A stretch of DNA of 64,000 bases from Pyrenochaeta sp. MPI-SDFR-AT-0127 (Eukaryota; Ascomycota; Dothideomycetes; Pleosporales; Cucurbitariaceae). The stretch lies in the NCBI GenBank assembly GCA_020747015.1, contig JAGTJM010000095.1, forward strand, positions 1 through 64,000. Direction: 5' to 3'. The position numbers and the translations under genes are program-made. The notes under the pieces were generated by a model. It did not search any database. It was not told the origin of the DNA and was given only the letters and a program-made list of their open reading frames with translations. Shown here piece by piece: positions 10,832 to 21,387 of this stretch (the first letter of the stretch is position 1; the number at the start of each line of letters is the position of its first letter).

Positions 10832-12128
10832 CTAGAATTTCTTGTCCTCGAACTTAACCTGAACGTTCGTAATCTTCGTAATCCGCATCTCCTTCTCATC
10901 CCGCCTGCGTTCCTCCAAAGCAAACTCCTCTTCCCTGACATGTACGATATTCCTCTCAGACTCAGAGCAAGACTCTTGGCGACTCACACCCCCAACCGTT
11001 GGGCCTTTCTTCGTACCATCAGGCATCATCCCATAGCTCCTCTGCGTGCTGAAAATATTCGTCTTCCAGTTGAATTGCCTTGCTGCAACACGGTACAACG
11101 GTCGCAGAGTAGGCAGCGAACCCGCAGTAATGGCAAGGCTCATTTCAACTTCAGACCATATAGCAATTGGCACTGTTGCGTACAGGAACTCCGGGTCGCG
11201 GAACGTTGGAATGTAGGCCAGGCGTACAATGACAGCTGCCGACGCACTATAATAACCCCCCCACATCGTTAGCGTTTTACTCTGCCATGCTGTCGAAGCT
11301 CCGGGGGACGTTAGAGAGAAAAAGGGACTTACATGCACGCCATACTCAAGATCGGTATCAAAGCAATCTTACTATTCCGCGACATATTCAACCCCTTGAT
11401 CAAGAAAACGGGCAGGATTGCAAACGTGAAATCACACGTCGCAAACACAACGCTCATAACATATGTGAATGCCACTATGAACTCCATGCTAATGCATGTT
11501 CCCGTGGCGCCGAGCGCGCGGTTCCAAAAGTACGGCACTGGATTGCACTGGAAAGTTGTGAGGAGAGCGAATACGAGACCCGTGATGACCGTGGTATAGA
11601 CGACGGTGTGGATGATGATGCGGTAAGTGCGTTTGGTAATGGGGGTGATGCGGAGGAGGGAGAGGCCGACGGAAACTTTGGCGCCGATCATGGTGAGGCA
11701 GTAGGACATATAGCATATCCACCAGAACTGTGTGCATTGATTGTGGGGTCAGTTGTGATCTTTTTTTTTTCTGCAGAGGCCAGGTGGAACCTTTTCCATG
11801 TGCGTGATGTGTAACGTACCCGTAAAGCCATCATCATTCCATGTGGTGTGAGGTTTTTCATTAGGCGTCCGGTGCCATATACGGCTCCGCCAATCGCACA
11901 GGTTACGTTCATGGTGTGCATAAGTTGCGCAAATATGATCCAGCCGTCATCCCAGCCAAAGGCTTTGACGATGAATGTACGGACGTAGATGCGGAGTGCA
12001 ACGGTTATCCATGATATTGTGATGAAGAAAATTTCAATCTGGATATTGGCATCTTAGTGAGAAGCAACTTGAAGATGTGTGATAGGCTTACGTACATGAA
12101 TAAGCTGCTGACCGCGATCTACACCCAT
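10832..12128 (-). CDS. PTH11-like rhodopsin-domain integral membrane protein
   Basis: Predicted exons (transcription order) are 12092-12128, 11820-12052, 11727-11333 and 11246-10832, giving 359 residues. All junctions are GT-AG and keep the frame; the last join rebuilds the helix ACIASAAVIVRLAYI from two exons. Seven hydrophobic segments are visible. Fungal rhodopsin-domain (SAT4/PTH11-like) hallmarks include LRIYVRTF followed by WDDGWI after TM1, QFWWICYMSYCLTMIGAK-like TM3 sequence, LLRITPITKRTYR, CNPVPYFWN after TM4, FAILPVFLIKGLNM in TM5, and WSEVEMSLAITAGSLPTLRPL around TM7. Members are proposed G-protein-coupled receptors or membrane sensors; PTH11 itself supports host-surface sensing in Magnaporthe. 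No CFEM domain precedes the helices. The short first exon is the least certain part. The cytoplasmic tail is charged and rich in Glu/Arg. Confidence 0.85.
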
Positions 12129-15100
12129 GATGTGTAGTGAAGCCAAAGGGTCAACACTAGAGAGCTTCAAAACCGACCAGCTTAACAACCAGAGAAGGTA
12201 GCGTTTGTCCGGCCCCAAAAAACAAGCTGGGGTATTTGAGTGATGAACCGGGGCTCTAAGCTGCAGCCTCTTGGTTCTTTATGTCTTCTCTTGCTAGTAA
12301 CTTTCCCGTAGCGCTCAGCTATGGATTGGCATGCAACGATATTCAGCTATGATCATGCCACGAACATACCCCTTTTGCTTTGCAGACCTATAGGCATTCT
12401 GTATGCCTACCCTTGCAGGGAGGACACTGCGAACTCTCGTTGGCTCCATTGTGCTTTGGATGTTGGGAACGCTACGGTAAATAATGACTCGAGCACCACG
12501 AATATGGTGGCGTTGATGGAAAACTTGGGGCAGGGATCCTCAATGGCGCATTAGAAGAAGCAACTATATCATATTTCTAGCACTTTTAGAATCGTTCCAG
12601 AAAAAAGCAGCGAGGGTCTCGTATTTCGCACAAGCCGCAAGCTGTGCTTCGCAATCCTTGCGCGAACTCCATAAAGACCCATCCGCTAAGAAGCACGCGA
12701 TGGATGAAGCGCGGTGCATGTGGTGTCGGCTGAAAACGCACTGGCGTTGGTAGTCAGAACGCTAACCGTACTTCAGCTTTGAACCATGACTCGTTTCCGC
12801 TGTCATTCTCTCGTTCCTCACGTGGTTGTCCCCTGATCTTTCGAATATGCTAACCTATCGAAATGCGCAATTTGATCCGTCAGACTCCGAGGGTCCTCTT
12901 AGCCTAATAATGATCATGCACAATCATTTCCTCTTGGGATGTTGCGCCATCTCGCTTGTTTCGATTCTCGTGTGTTAGTTTACGGTATTTGCCGTCATCC
13001 CTGTGGTCGGTCACAGAGCATGTCGTGGTTAATCAAGGCTCGCTGATCTACAACGTGTTTCGAAGCTACTGCCATGATCGACCACCAAAAAGCGGCACCA
13101 AACTCATTGGCTGCAGGGGTCAATGGTTCTCGCAAATGCGTGGTAGCACTGCGGAGATAAACGCACGCGGCTGGAAGCGGCACTTGCAAACAAGCGTGCC
13201 ATGGTTGCTCATGCAGCTCTAGTGAGGGACCACAAGGCTGGGAAAGATCGACATGAATCGTAGACTTTGACACCACTGGCAATCTTTAGAGGACAATGTC
13301 TACGCCCATTGACACTCTTAAACTTGCATATATCATGTCCGATATTTTCGGTATAGCACTCATTACATCGACGACGTTGACATTGGCGAGTTTGGTCTGC
13401 AAGGTGAATGGAGCACCCCACGGCCCTGTGCCAACTTTGTACAACTTCTTCGACAGATTAGGGATAGCGCCCACTCCGGATCACCTCTCCGCGGAGACAT
13501 CAGTGGAGGAGACGTGTACCTCCTGACTGACACTCGCAGGAAGCCGAAAGTGTGGATAGGCGTACTTTAAGTGGCCTGGCTACCATAAACCTTTAGGTAT
13601 GATCTCCAGTGTCTCAAGACCATGAGAGCAGACCTTTGGAGACGTATTCGGGGGTGTTGCCCAGCATTGCACTTGTGCCAGGCCGCTAGCCCTCTACGTT
13701 CGCCGGCTCGCGCTTTATCTCTAACGCCATGCATTGAAGAATATCTCGCCAAACACTTTAGCTCTCATTAATCACAGTTCCTATGCGCTTTGAGACACTG
13801 CTAATGCACTAGCATCTGCGCGAAAGTGACTCTGATCTTGCGATCAGACATATGTATACTCTACGAAGTGATTTATTGCGGTCAACAGGCTTTTACTTAT
13901 CGAGCAATACACATGACGGGCATTTTATTAAGAAATAACTCTGTCTAAACATTGTGTGCTCCAAAAGCTGCGCTGTAGGCCGCAACACGGAGCCTCGAAA
14001 TCTGCTGAAATGCTAGCAGGGGCATGCAGGCACCGAGGAGTTAGTGAGAAAGCTCGCGAGCAATGATGGCAAGAGCTAACTAATTGAAAGTTCAGGTAGC
14101 TTAGCGCCTTCCTTGATCAGCCAGTTTGGGTATTGGAACCAAGCTGAGAATGACTTAGCGCCATGAACACTTCAGCCAACCGATTGTGGTTATGGATACC
14201 AGCTGCCACCTACGATCATCATTGTTCTTTGATTTTATTCGCACTACGGTACTTTAATGAATAATTCTCTGGAGCTTTTACACTATATTCTGTCGCATCG
14301 ACAGCTCTCCCCAACGATCAGCGCGACCCCTGTCCACCAGCGTTACAGCTGAAAATGAGCGCAACTTGCACTGAATATTTTCACTGCCTCTCATTTCTCC
14401 CCATCACTTGATCCCGCCCCGTCCGCAGTGACTGACTTGCTGACTGAGGAAGAAATACAAGGCAGGAAAGACGTTGTTTGAGTGCTATCAATAAACTTGA
14501 AGGATGAAAGGAGAAATATCAAGGCCAAGTTTGACACGGTCGAAGACCAGCTGTGTTGAGTGGACGAATGAAGGGAGGTTCACTACGGGTTTGGATATGT
14601 GTCAGATCGAGTTGCACGATAGGATTCAATCATTTATGATGTGCCCAATATACGGATTGCATAAGATAAGCCCTACTTCGAATGAACGTGGCTACTCAAC
14701 TGAAAGGTTTTTGTGTTTCGTTCCCATTGCTATAACATTCCTATATGCAGAGTAAGCAGACCGCACAAGGGCAGGGCTTCGGAGGCGCCTTCTGGCGGTT
14801 TAAATCTCCTAAAGAAGCCGGAAATAGACCATACGGCAGCTGTTGTGCCTACACTATGATCAATCAATGTTTGGGGACGAAATGGAATTCGGGTTCAGCC
14901 GAATGGGCGGATATAGGGACTATAAAGGTGGGCCAATTGGGCTTCCATCATCGGGCTTACCTAATACTACAACCATTAATATAACGACGGATATAGAGTT
15001 GTACGCATAGATACCTTTATTGATATTGCTAGGATAATACTCCCCGATCGATGATCAGTGACCTTAGTAGATTGAGCATACTTTTGAAAGCTACCAAAAG

Positions 15101-15404
15101 CAACATCGAGATGCAATGATCTTCATCATGATGTACCTTGGAGCTATCTTTCATCAGCTCTTAATTATTTATTTTTGCTCAGATTACGTGCGTCTATGTG
15201 AGCGTGATGGTGCTAGCGGAGGATGAATTCAACGAAATTTTATTAGGCCTTTAGATTTGAGCATCCAAAAATAGGTCACATCCAGCTTACGCTCCGATGC
15301 GAGCGTTGTGTTGTGAGCTCTCTCTCCTTCGAACGTAGACAGAAATCATAGGTAGGGGACCTGCCTCTATAAGGCAATGGAAGCCTTAAAGCTCATTTAA
15401 AATC
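12129..15404. other. intergenic, no gene recognised
   Basis: Short open frames on both strands (for example 12321-12554, 12956-13222, 13286-13526, 14504-14755) have no recognisable domains, consistent splice structure or signal peptides. The first 300 bases should include the promoter of the minus-strand PTH11-like gene. The remainder appears to be non-coding or badly decayed DNA. Confidence 0.35.
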
Positions 15405-15757
15405 TAGTGGCCGTCATTGCCGTCAGTGGTATGGTAGCAGCCTCGAACGACATGCTTTCAGGAATGTGCAATGTCGATTGTACCAATCAATTGCATACTA
15501 AGCAAAGGCTCCATGGCTCTATCTGGTGTTAAAATCTCGTGAAAGGCAGCGACACGATTGGCCTTGCGAAACTCAATGACTTCGCTCCCAGAAGCTTCAG
15601 CACCAGCAATGTCAATCCCAAAGTTTGAAGGCGGGAGGTAGAATGCTGATGTGACATCTTTTCGATTAAAACCACAGACAACGACGCGAATGAGGACCTG
15701 ATTGGCTTTTGGCATAGGGGTTGGGACATCTGCCACCACAACTTGGGGTCCTGTCAT
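15405..15757 (-). pseudogene. N-terminal relic of a zinc-type / quinone oxidoreductase (MDR family)
   Basis: The frame starting at 15757 reads MTGPQVVVADVPTP, then PKANQVLIRVVVCGFNRKD, NFGIDIAGAEASG and NRVAAFHEILTP. These are the first 90 or so residues of a GroES-like medium-chain dehydrogenase of the fungal enoyl-reductase/quinone-oxidoreductase group. After LTPD the frame shifts. In another frame the expected continuation is visible with a stop in place of one residue (A-stop-YAIDW), followed by HIPESMSFEAATIPLTAMTA. The Rossmann NADPH-binding half, which should follow, is absent. Frameshift, stop and truncation make this a pseudogene. Confidence 0.75.
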
Positions 15758-16677
15758 GGTCAGCGACGCTATTGTAAATCCGGCTTTGACACACTGACCA
15801 GCGGATATTCATATATACAGCGCGGTTTTTTTTTAGCTAAAGTAACACGTTACTCACGGTGTGTATGGCTGTACGCCCTTGCAATATCATTTCCAGGCCT
15901 TGGATGTCCCCGGAGAGAAACTTGGCATCGAAGTAAGGCTAGCCTTATCCTATACTATTTGCGTAAACCTCAGGGGCATTGTCGGAGTGCAGTACAAGAT
16001 ATACTCCGCACAAGTTTAAAAGCGTTGGCTTCATTTAAACCCTGGCACTACTGGGCCATCATACGTTATTACTCGTCCGTGCTAGTTTTACTGCGACCGT
16101 AGGTCATGAAGTTTGGGCGACCTCTCCCGCGATCTTGCCTAATGCACTAACTGCACTAGGTGCCAGAATAGGTTCGTCCGTCTTCGTTCGTCCGATTTAG
16201 GGCATCAACAGATACTTCATAGTAGAATCTGAAGTCCTGTCACCAACTGGACATAAAGGTCTCTAAAAGATGGGCGGAAAACTGGGCAAAGCATTGAACA
16301 ATTCACGCACGACAAAGTAGTGCGACGATACTCTTACATCATTTCCAGGCTATCCGCTGTATTCACGCGAGATATTGCATCTGCTAATTGCCTGGGGTAA
16401 GTACTCCTAGCAAAATAAGATATTCACTGATAGCTCTGATAGCTCTGATAGCTCTGATAGCTCTGATAGCTGTACTAGGCTCCGTGGATTCACTACCGAT
16501 CGGACTTAAGGCCTATTCGCAGTTTGGGCTGGGGCGGACGAATTGCGCACATTTTGACTATATAGCGTATGGCCTACCCGGCCAGGATTTTACAAAAAAA
16601 TCAGTCAAGTAGCTTAATTTAACGATACACAAAGTCGTCTCCGCGTCTACAACTTGTTCCGGCATCAACTCTTCATC
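15758..16677. other. intergenic; upstream region of the SDR gene
   Basis: The region contains the 9-bp tandem repeat at 16427-16471 and, about 115 bases before the SDR start, a TATATAG box-like sequence (near 16558). The 119-codon frame at 15743-16102 shows no domain. Nothing else is recognised. Confidence 0.4.
16427..16471 (+). repeat. five perfect tandem copies of a 9-bp unit
   Basis: The unit CTGATAGCT is repeated five times without a mismatch, about 210 bp upstream of the SDR start codon. A 9-bp unit preserves frame, and one frame encodes an Ile-Ala-Leu repeat, but no credible gene covers it. The likeliest source is replication slippage; copy number would be expected to vary between strains. 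Confidence 0.9.
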
Positions 16678-17715
16678 ATGTCTTCGCTTACCAAGCTCGT
16701 CGCACCCTACGCTCACCTCCACGCTCGGCCAGCCGGCCCAGGTGATGCTAGGCCAACTGCACTCCAGATCATCGAGGACGAGAGCTTGGTCGATTCTTGG
16801 CCAGACAGAGTTATCATAGTTACTGGCGCATCATCTGGGATCGGCCTCGAGACTGCAAGAGCTCTGTACGCTACTGGCGCGACTGTGTATCTTGCGGTGC
16901 GTTCGCAATCTAAAGGCGAGAAAGCTAAGGCTTCTATTCTAAAGAATTCATCTGCCCAAGGACAAATTCGCATATTAGAAGTTTCCCTCGATGATTGTGC
17001 TTCTGTGCGCGAGGCAGTCGCGACATTTCTTGCTCAATCTGACCGTTTGGACATACTCATCAACAATGCAGGGGTAACAACAGAGACTTTTCAGACAACT
17101 ATCGATGGTTTCGAGTTACAATTCGGAACCAACCACCTCGGACATTTCCTCCTTACTTCGTTATTGCTCCCTACGATAGTGAAATCCGCTACCCCGAACC
17201 GCGCAAGTCGCATTATCAATGTGGCATCGGCATCTCATAATATGTATGCTGATAGTCAAATCGATTTGACAGATATTGATTGGTCAAAGCGAGGTTATGA
17301 CCCACTGAAAGCTTATGGCGCGGCCAAGACTGCAAACATTCTTCATGCGAACTATCTCAATCGGCTATATGGCTCTGATCCTGAAAACCCGGTCCATGCT
17401 CTTAGTCTACACCCAGGCGCTATCATGACAGCCTTGCTGGCAAGCTCATCCAAGGAAGCGCAAGCAACCTTTGAGATGTATCGCGACTTTTTCAAATCTC
17501 CGGAGCAAGGAGCTGCAACGACCATTTGGTGTGCGACAGCGAAACAATTGGAAGGAAAAGGCGGATTGTACTGCGAAGACTGCGGCTTGGCTGAGCCAGC
17601 GAAAATTATTGACGGTGAAAGAAGGAGAGATGCAGGCTATGCACCTTGGGCACAAGGAGATTATGCAGCTGAGGAGGCACTCTGGAAACTAAGTACAAAG
17701 CTTGTTGGCTTGTAG
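16678..17715 (+). CDS. short-chain dehydrogenase/reductase (WWOX / retinol dehydrogenase-like)
   Basis: Intronless, 345 residues from the ATG at 16678; a longer frame upstream begins with a non-ATG codon, so the ATG is preferred. It is an NAD(P)-dependent oxidoreductase of the classical SDR superfamily. Visible elements are the cofactor glycine motif TGASSGIG near residue 47, an Arg after strand 2 (LAVRSQSKG) compatible with NADP binding, NNAG near 130, catalytic Ser in NVASASH, and the YxxxK pair in AYGAAKTAN. The HPGAIMTALL segment after the active site and the C-terminal extension containing YCEDCGLAEP are typical of fungal WWOX/retinol-dehydrogenase-like SDRs of unknown substrate. All catalytic residues are present and the frame is open, so it should be active. 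It lies just after two decayed enzyme genes but appears intact. Confidence 0.88.
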   Translation: MSSLTKLVAPYAHLHARPAGPGDARPTALQIIEDESLVDSWPDRVIIVTGASSGIGLETARALYATGATVYLAVRSQSKGEKAKASILKNSSAQGQIRILEVSLDDCASVREAVATFLAQSDRLDILINNAGVTTETFQTTIDGFELQFGTNHLGHFLLTSLLLPTIVKSATPNRASRIINVASASHNMYADSQIDLTDIDWSKRGYDPLKAYGAAKTANILHANYLNRLYGSDPENPVHALSLHPGAIMTALLASSSKEAQATFEMYRDFFKSPEQGAATTIWCATAKQLEGKGGLYCEDCGLAEPAKIIDGERRRDAGYAPWAQGDYAAEEALWKLSTKLVGL

Positions 17716-17907
17716 AACATAGGGCATTGAAGAATGGGTTCTAATGTATTTCGTGAGCGAAGTAGTTGGACTATTTAGGTGCATCTCAAGAAGGCATTTT
17801 GAAGATATAGGAAAAGAATTGGAGTTACATACTATTTCATAGTCTCAGAGACTTGTTTTTTTAGCTGTGGAGATCATAGGATATTTGAACCCTATGGAGC
17901 TGGCACT

Positions 17908-19072
17908 CTACGCGCGGAACTGCCGGGCAGCAGCCTCTAGTACAGATATAACCTCTTGGATAACCCGAATGCTAACCCAGTCCTCTTCCGCACAAATTCC
18001 GAAGCTACCAGGCCCAGAAACAATAGTACATATGCTAGCAGCATTGAGCAGTCCCGTATCGCACCAGAAGGCCTTAGCCGATGGCGACGGAGCATCATGG
18101 CCGAAAGCTTCCTCAATTGGATGGTCGTTTTCAACGGCAGATGCATGACTCAAAAAGTAAACATACGGTTCTCGTACTGTAATTCTGGAGTTACAGCAGC
18201 ATTGCGGGCGGTTGGTGCCTCAAGGTTAGAAAGGATAGAGTCGACAGTCTGTGAGGGAACAGTACGGAACTCGACAAACAAAGTGCATTTCACTGCATGA
18301 CTTGAGGCTCCCCGCCGCCACAAATGACGCCGCTGTGTAGCGAGCCTTAGCCTAATCCCGGATGGGTGGGTAGCGGCTTCGCATATGATAGAAGGGCAGT
18401 CTGCAGCGCACCAGAAAGGAGAGTCTCGTCGATTCCGGCTTCATTCATCGGCCCATGCATAGCACGGCCGAGAAATGTGAGTTCAATCCCAAAGACCCCT
18501 TATGGGAGCTGGCGATAGCTTGAGACGTTGGCTCGGGGATGATGGCTGCATCAGCTGTCCAACCGGAAGCCAGAATGTCTTCGGTGCCCTTAGAGGTACT
18601 TTCTTCGTTAGCTAGAAAAACACGAAACACATCGCCCTTTATATGAGTATCGCCGGTACGGACCGTTTTGGTGAGCCTGGCATAGTGTCCGCAGCGGCAG
18701 CAACACCGGCATTCAAATCGAATACAACCCCCTGCCATAAAACACGGCCATCATCATGACTTTCCTGGCGCTGGCCGCTAATTGGGCCGAGTGATGGCGG
18801 GTAACTCTGTATACTGACTGTATTGATGTGGCCGTTAAGCATGAGAGACATGCCGCCTCCATCGCCTCGGAGAACTTCAACGACAGATGGATGTTCAGGG
18901 GTGCGCGACGGTGAGAGCATCGGAATTCCGGTACTCCAAGAAGGCATAGACATTTTTTTGAGATTACTTCTGAACTTCCAGAATCGACAGAAAGGTTTGG
19001 ATTGGCGAAGTCGTTTCTCGTGAGGATTTGTGTCACCTCGACAGCATCGTCAATCGTAACATCTAAGGGCAT
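17908..19072 (-). pseudogene. M20-family metallopeptidase / deacylase pseudogene (ArgE/DapE-like)
   Basis: Fragments of one M20 protein appear in order but in different frames. The N-terminal piece reads DAVEVTQILTRNDFANPNLS. The core is PSVVEVLRGDGGG then LMLNGHINTVSIQSY, where the family has GHIDTV, so a catalytic-site Asp appears replaced by Asn. Then come VVFDLNAGVAAA, FRVFLANEESTSKGTEDIL with the catalytic Glu pair, and ASGWTADAAIIPEPTSQAIA. The C-terminal piece includes FWCDTGLLNAASICTIVSGPG and AEEDWVSI. At least three frame changes and several stops separate them. Live relatives deacylate N-acyl amino acids or cleave dipeptides. It follows the ammonia-lyase relic on the same strand. 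Confidence 0.8.
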
Positions 19073-19140
19073 CTCGTAGGCGCGGGCGGCCTCCAGTGTT
19101 CAAGACTATGACGATTGAGCCCTTGGATAGCCACTACTGA

Positions 19141-20020
19141 CGGTTCCTAACCTCACTGAGACGATAGCGTCCAGCTAGTGTGGCGGGACCACAAGGTCCA
19201 CCGTTTATTCTCCTATCTTCTAGATATTCCACAGCGATATGGGCTTCTAAATCGGAGACGGTAACACAAGCATCAACGTTGAGACTCAGCTCCTCGAACG
19301 GTGTCAATAATGGTGTTGCACCAATTCAGTCGGCCACCCATGATGGTGCGGCCCATGAATACCAATGGGGGTTTAGAGTCCCGCGGCACCTCGGGTATAG
19401 CGAAGCCACTGTATCGGGTTTGATGGTCACAACACGCCGACACTGGCCTTGTCTTTTGGAATGCCATACTACAGTGTGGGAAAGCGGTCCAACTCAACAG
19501 GTGTAACCATAACAGAACTTTCAGTCAGACCCTAATCTTTAACCTGCTCATCAGCCTCGGAAAGGAGGGTGCAGTATCCTTCCACGACAATCTTGTCGTA
19601 TCCCTCAAAGCTTTTATTTTACACAAATGGTTCAGATCTCCACAGTTCCCTGGTAGTATCATATACTTCTCCCATTGCAATATCATACGTTCCTTCTGAC
19701 ACAATCACGTTGGCGCCTTCGCTTCAATTGAGCGCTATAGTTGCAGGGTACATTGTTTGTGAGACATGTATATGTGCTGACATATCCATCAGCTTGGCTA
19801 CAACGGCCAGAGCACGGCCAGAGCACGGCCATGATTTCCTTTGCTAGTTGATTACAGCACAGTTCCATGTTCTTTCACAGTAGATACAGCATCGCTAAAA
19901 GCGGTCGGCAATGGATCTAATCCGAAGACATTGCGAACAGCGTGGAGTGTACCTCAGGATGAGCCGAGTATCTTGAACACTGGGAGTCCAAAGCTATGAA
20001 ATTCATTTTTGGGATGAACG
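19141..20020 (-). pseudogene. diaminopropionate ammonia-lyase-like PLP enzyme, pseudogene
   Basis: Pieces of a tryptophan-synthase-beta-fold PLP enzyme appear in order in shifting frames. FHSFGLPVFKILGSS is the region before the PLP lysine, and SKGNHGRALA corresponds to the family T-GNHG-A motif. AKLMDMSAHIYMSQTM and EGANVIVSEGTYDIAMGEVYD follow. A glycine-rich site resembling VTPVGVGPLSH comes later, then DACVTVSDLEAHIAVEYLED and INGGPCGPATLAGRYRLSE near the C-terminus. This order matches diaminopropionate ammonia-lyases, which convert 2,3-diaminopropionate to pyruvate and ammonia. Stops and frameshifts, including an 11-bp tandem duplication at 19809-19830, disable it. The M20 relic lies immediately downstream, so the pair may once have been co-regulated amino-acid catabolic genes. 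Confidence 0.75.
19809..19830. repeat. 11-bp tandem duplication
   Basis: AGAGCACGGCC occurs twice in a row. Eleven bases is not a multiple of three, so the duplication shifts the reading frame of the ammonia-lyase relic in the GNHG-A region. It is a direct inactivating lesion. Confidence 0.9.
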
Positions 20021-21387
20021 GCGGTCGCCAAGACGAGATGCGACGGTGGGAAGGGAAACTAGCAGCGTTGGCGCGTAAGAAAGAAGGAGGAGATGGAAAA
20101 TACGGACAGGAGGCTGATCGAGGGTTCATCTGGGCGTCGAGGAGGGGTATGAGGGGACAGGATAGGTCTATGGCACTGAGTCATGGTGATACTCGACATG
20201 GAAGGCCAGAGCTGTCCTAACGGTGGCGAAGAACGATGTACTGTCAAAACCGATTGTGAGGGACTAGGGGGCTGGGTTCAAGAGACTTTCGGAAACTTTC
20301 TTCAGATTTGAAAACGGATGACTTGCGATCAGTCTTATGCACCGCATTCATGTGATTGTTCTCGAATCCACCTAGTAGTCAGGAAAAGAGTGCCCAGGTA
20401 GCCCACTTAGTTTGCTTGTAATATTAGATGCGCTTAATAACATTAATAACCATGCGTTACGTAGCCACGCATATAAATCTCCTACCAGCGTTCAGAAAGC
20501 TTCTGGAGAATAGTTAGTCCAACAGAGGGGTTGCTGTAGGGTCCTAGGCACAATCTTGTGTCACGTGAGAGGCTGTTCAGCGCTGAGACGGTAAATCCTG
20601 TCACCAAGATGTTCACATTACAGGCCTTTACTACTCCGCTCACAACCAGAATAACTTAAGATCTTAAATGTAGCTTTCGATCGTAGTAAATATTACTAAC
20701 GAATATCTTTCAAATGCATTAAATTGCTAGAATAAACTCCCATTTGCATCATTCCTACGTGTTGATTTGTGTTGTGAATTTGTATTTATGCACTAGGAAA
20801 TATATGAAAACTCGACCTCTAACATAGTATAGGCTGTTTAGCCCGCCCCTAAATTCCGACGTAAACGAATATTTAGAACAGAAAAACTACCAACATAAAT
20901 GAGGCCAGTCTTCTGGAGGCTCTGATGCTTTATTCACAGCGTGTCCGGCTCGAAGTGACCGCTAGGTAGTAGAACGTGGAATCTACATAATGATATAAGA
21001 GGAGTAGCATTATAATCTTTTAAGGCCCGATCAATAATGTATGGATGCACGTTTAATCTCTCCGCAGTATTAATGATTCGGCCCGACGTAACATATAGAT
21101 TACTCTCCCGTCTCAACGGTCCTATTATAGTTCATGTTAAAGATCTCAACCAAATCTTACTCCGATTCCTCTGTTAGTCGAGGAAACCTTGGGTTGATCT
21201 GAGATATGTATCGCCTCATATCTAGGTTAAATACAAGCGCTTTCCCACTTGTTCATATCCACCTTCTCGTCGGCTTGCACCACATTCGCTCTCGTAGTTA
21301 TATCAGCAAGCTTAGACATTCATTCATTGTTAAGATATCTACCTAAAAGCCTTTATTAACAATCACATTGTCTTAGATCAGGTCACA
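20021..21387. other. AT-rich gene-free stretch
   Basis: 20.4-21.36 kb is AT-rich with many TA steps, as in RIP-decayed DNA. A 60-codon minus-strand frame (20934-21116) is unidentified. Short purine-rich frames before 20.25 kb adjoin the ammonia-lyase relic and may include its lost N-terminus. Confidence 0.35.

Noticed and set aside
13286..13526. Sense and antisense frames of 62-76 codons with protein-like composition
   Set aside because: Both strands look equally plausible, neither matches a family I recognise, and no neighbouring exon fits.
16654..16677. Upstream extension of the SDR reading frame
   Set aside because: It begins with TTG; the first ATG at 16678 gives the normal family N-terminus.
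20934..21116. 60-codon minus-strand frame in AT-rich DNA as a transposase remnant
   Set aside because: Composition is compatible but no transposase motif (DDE, HTH) can be recognised.
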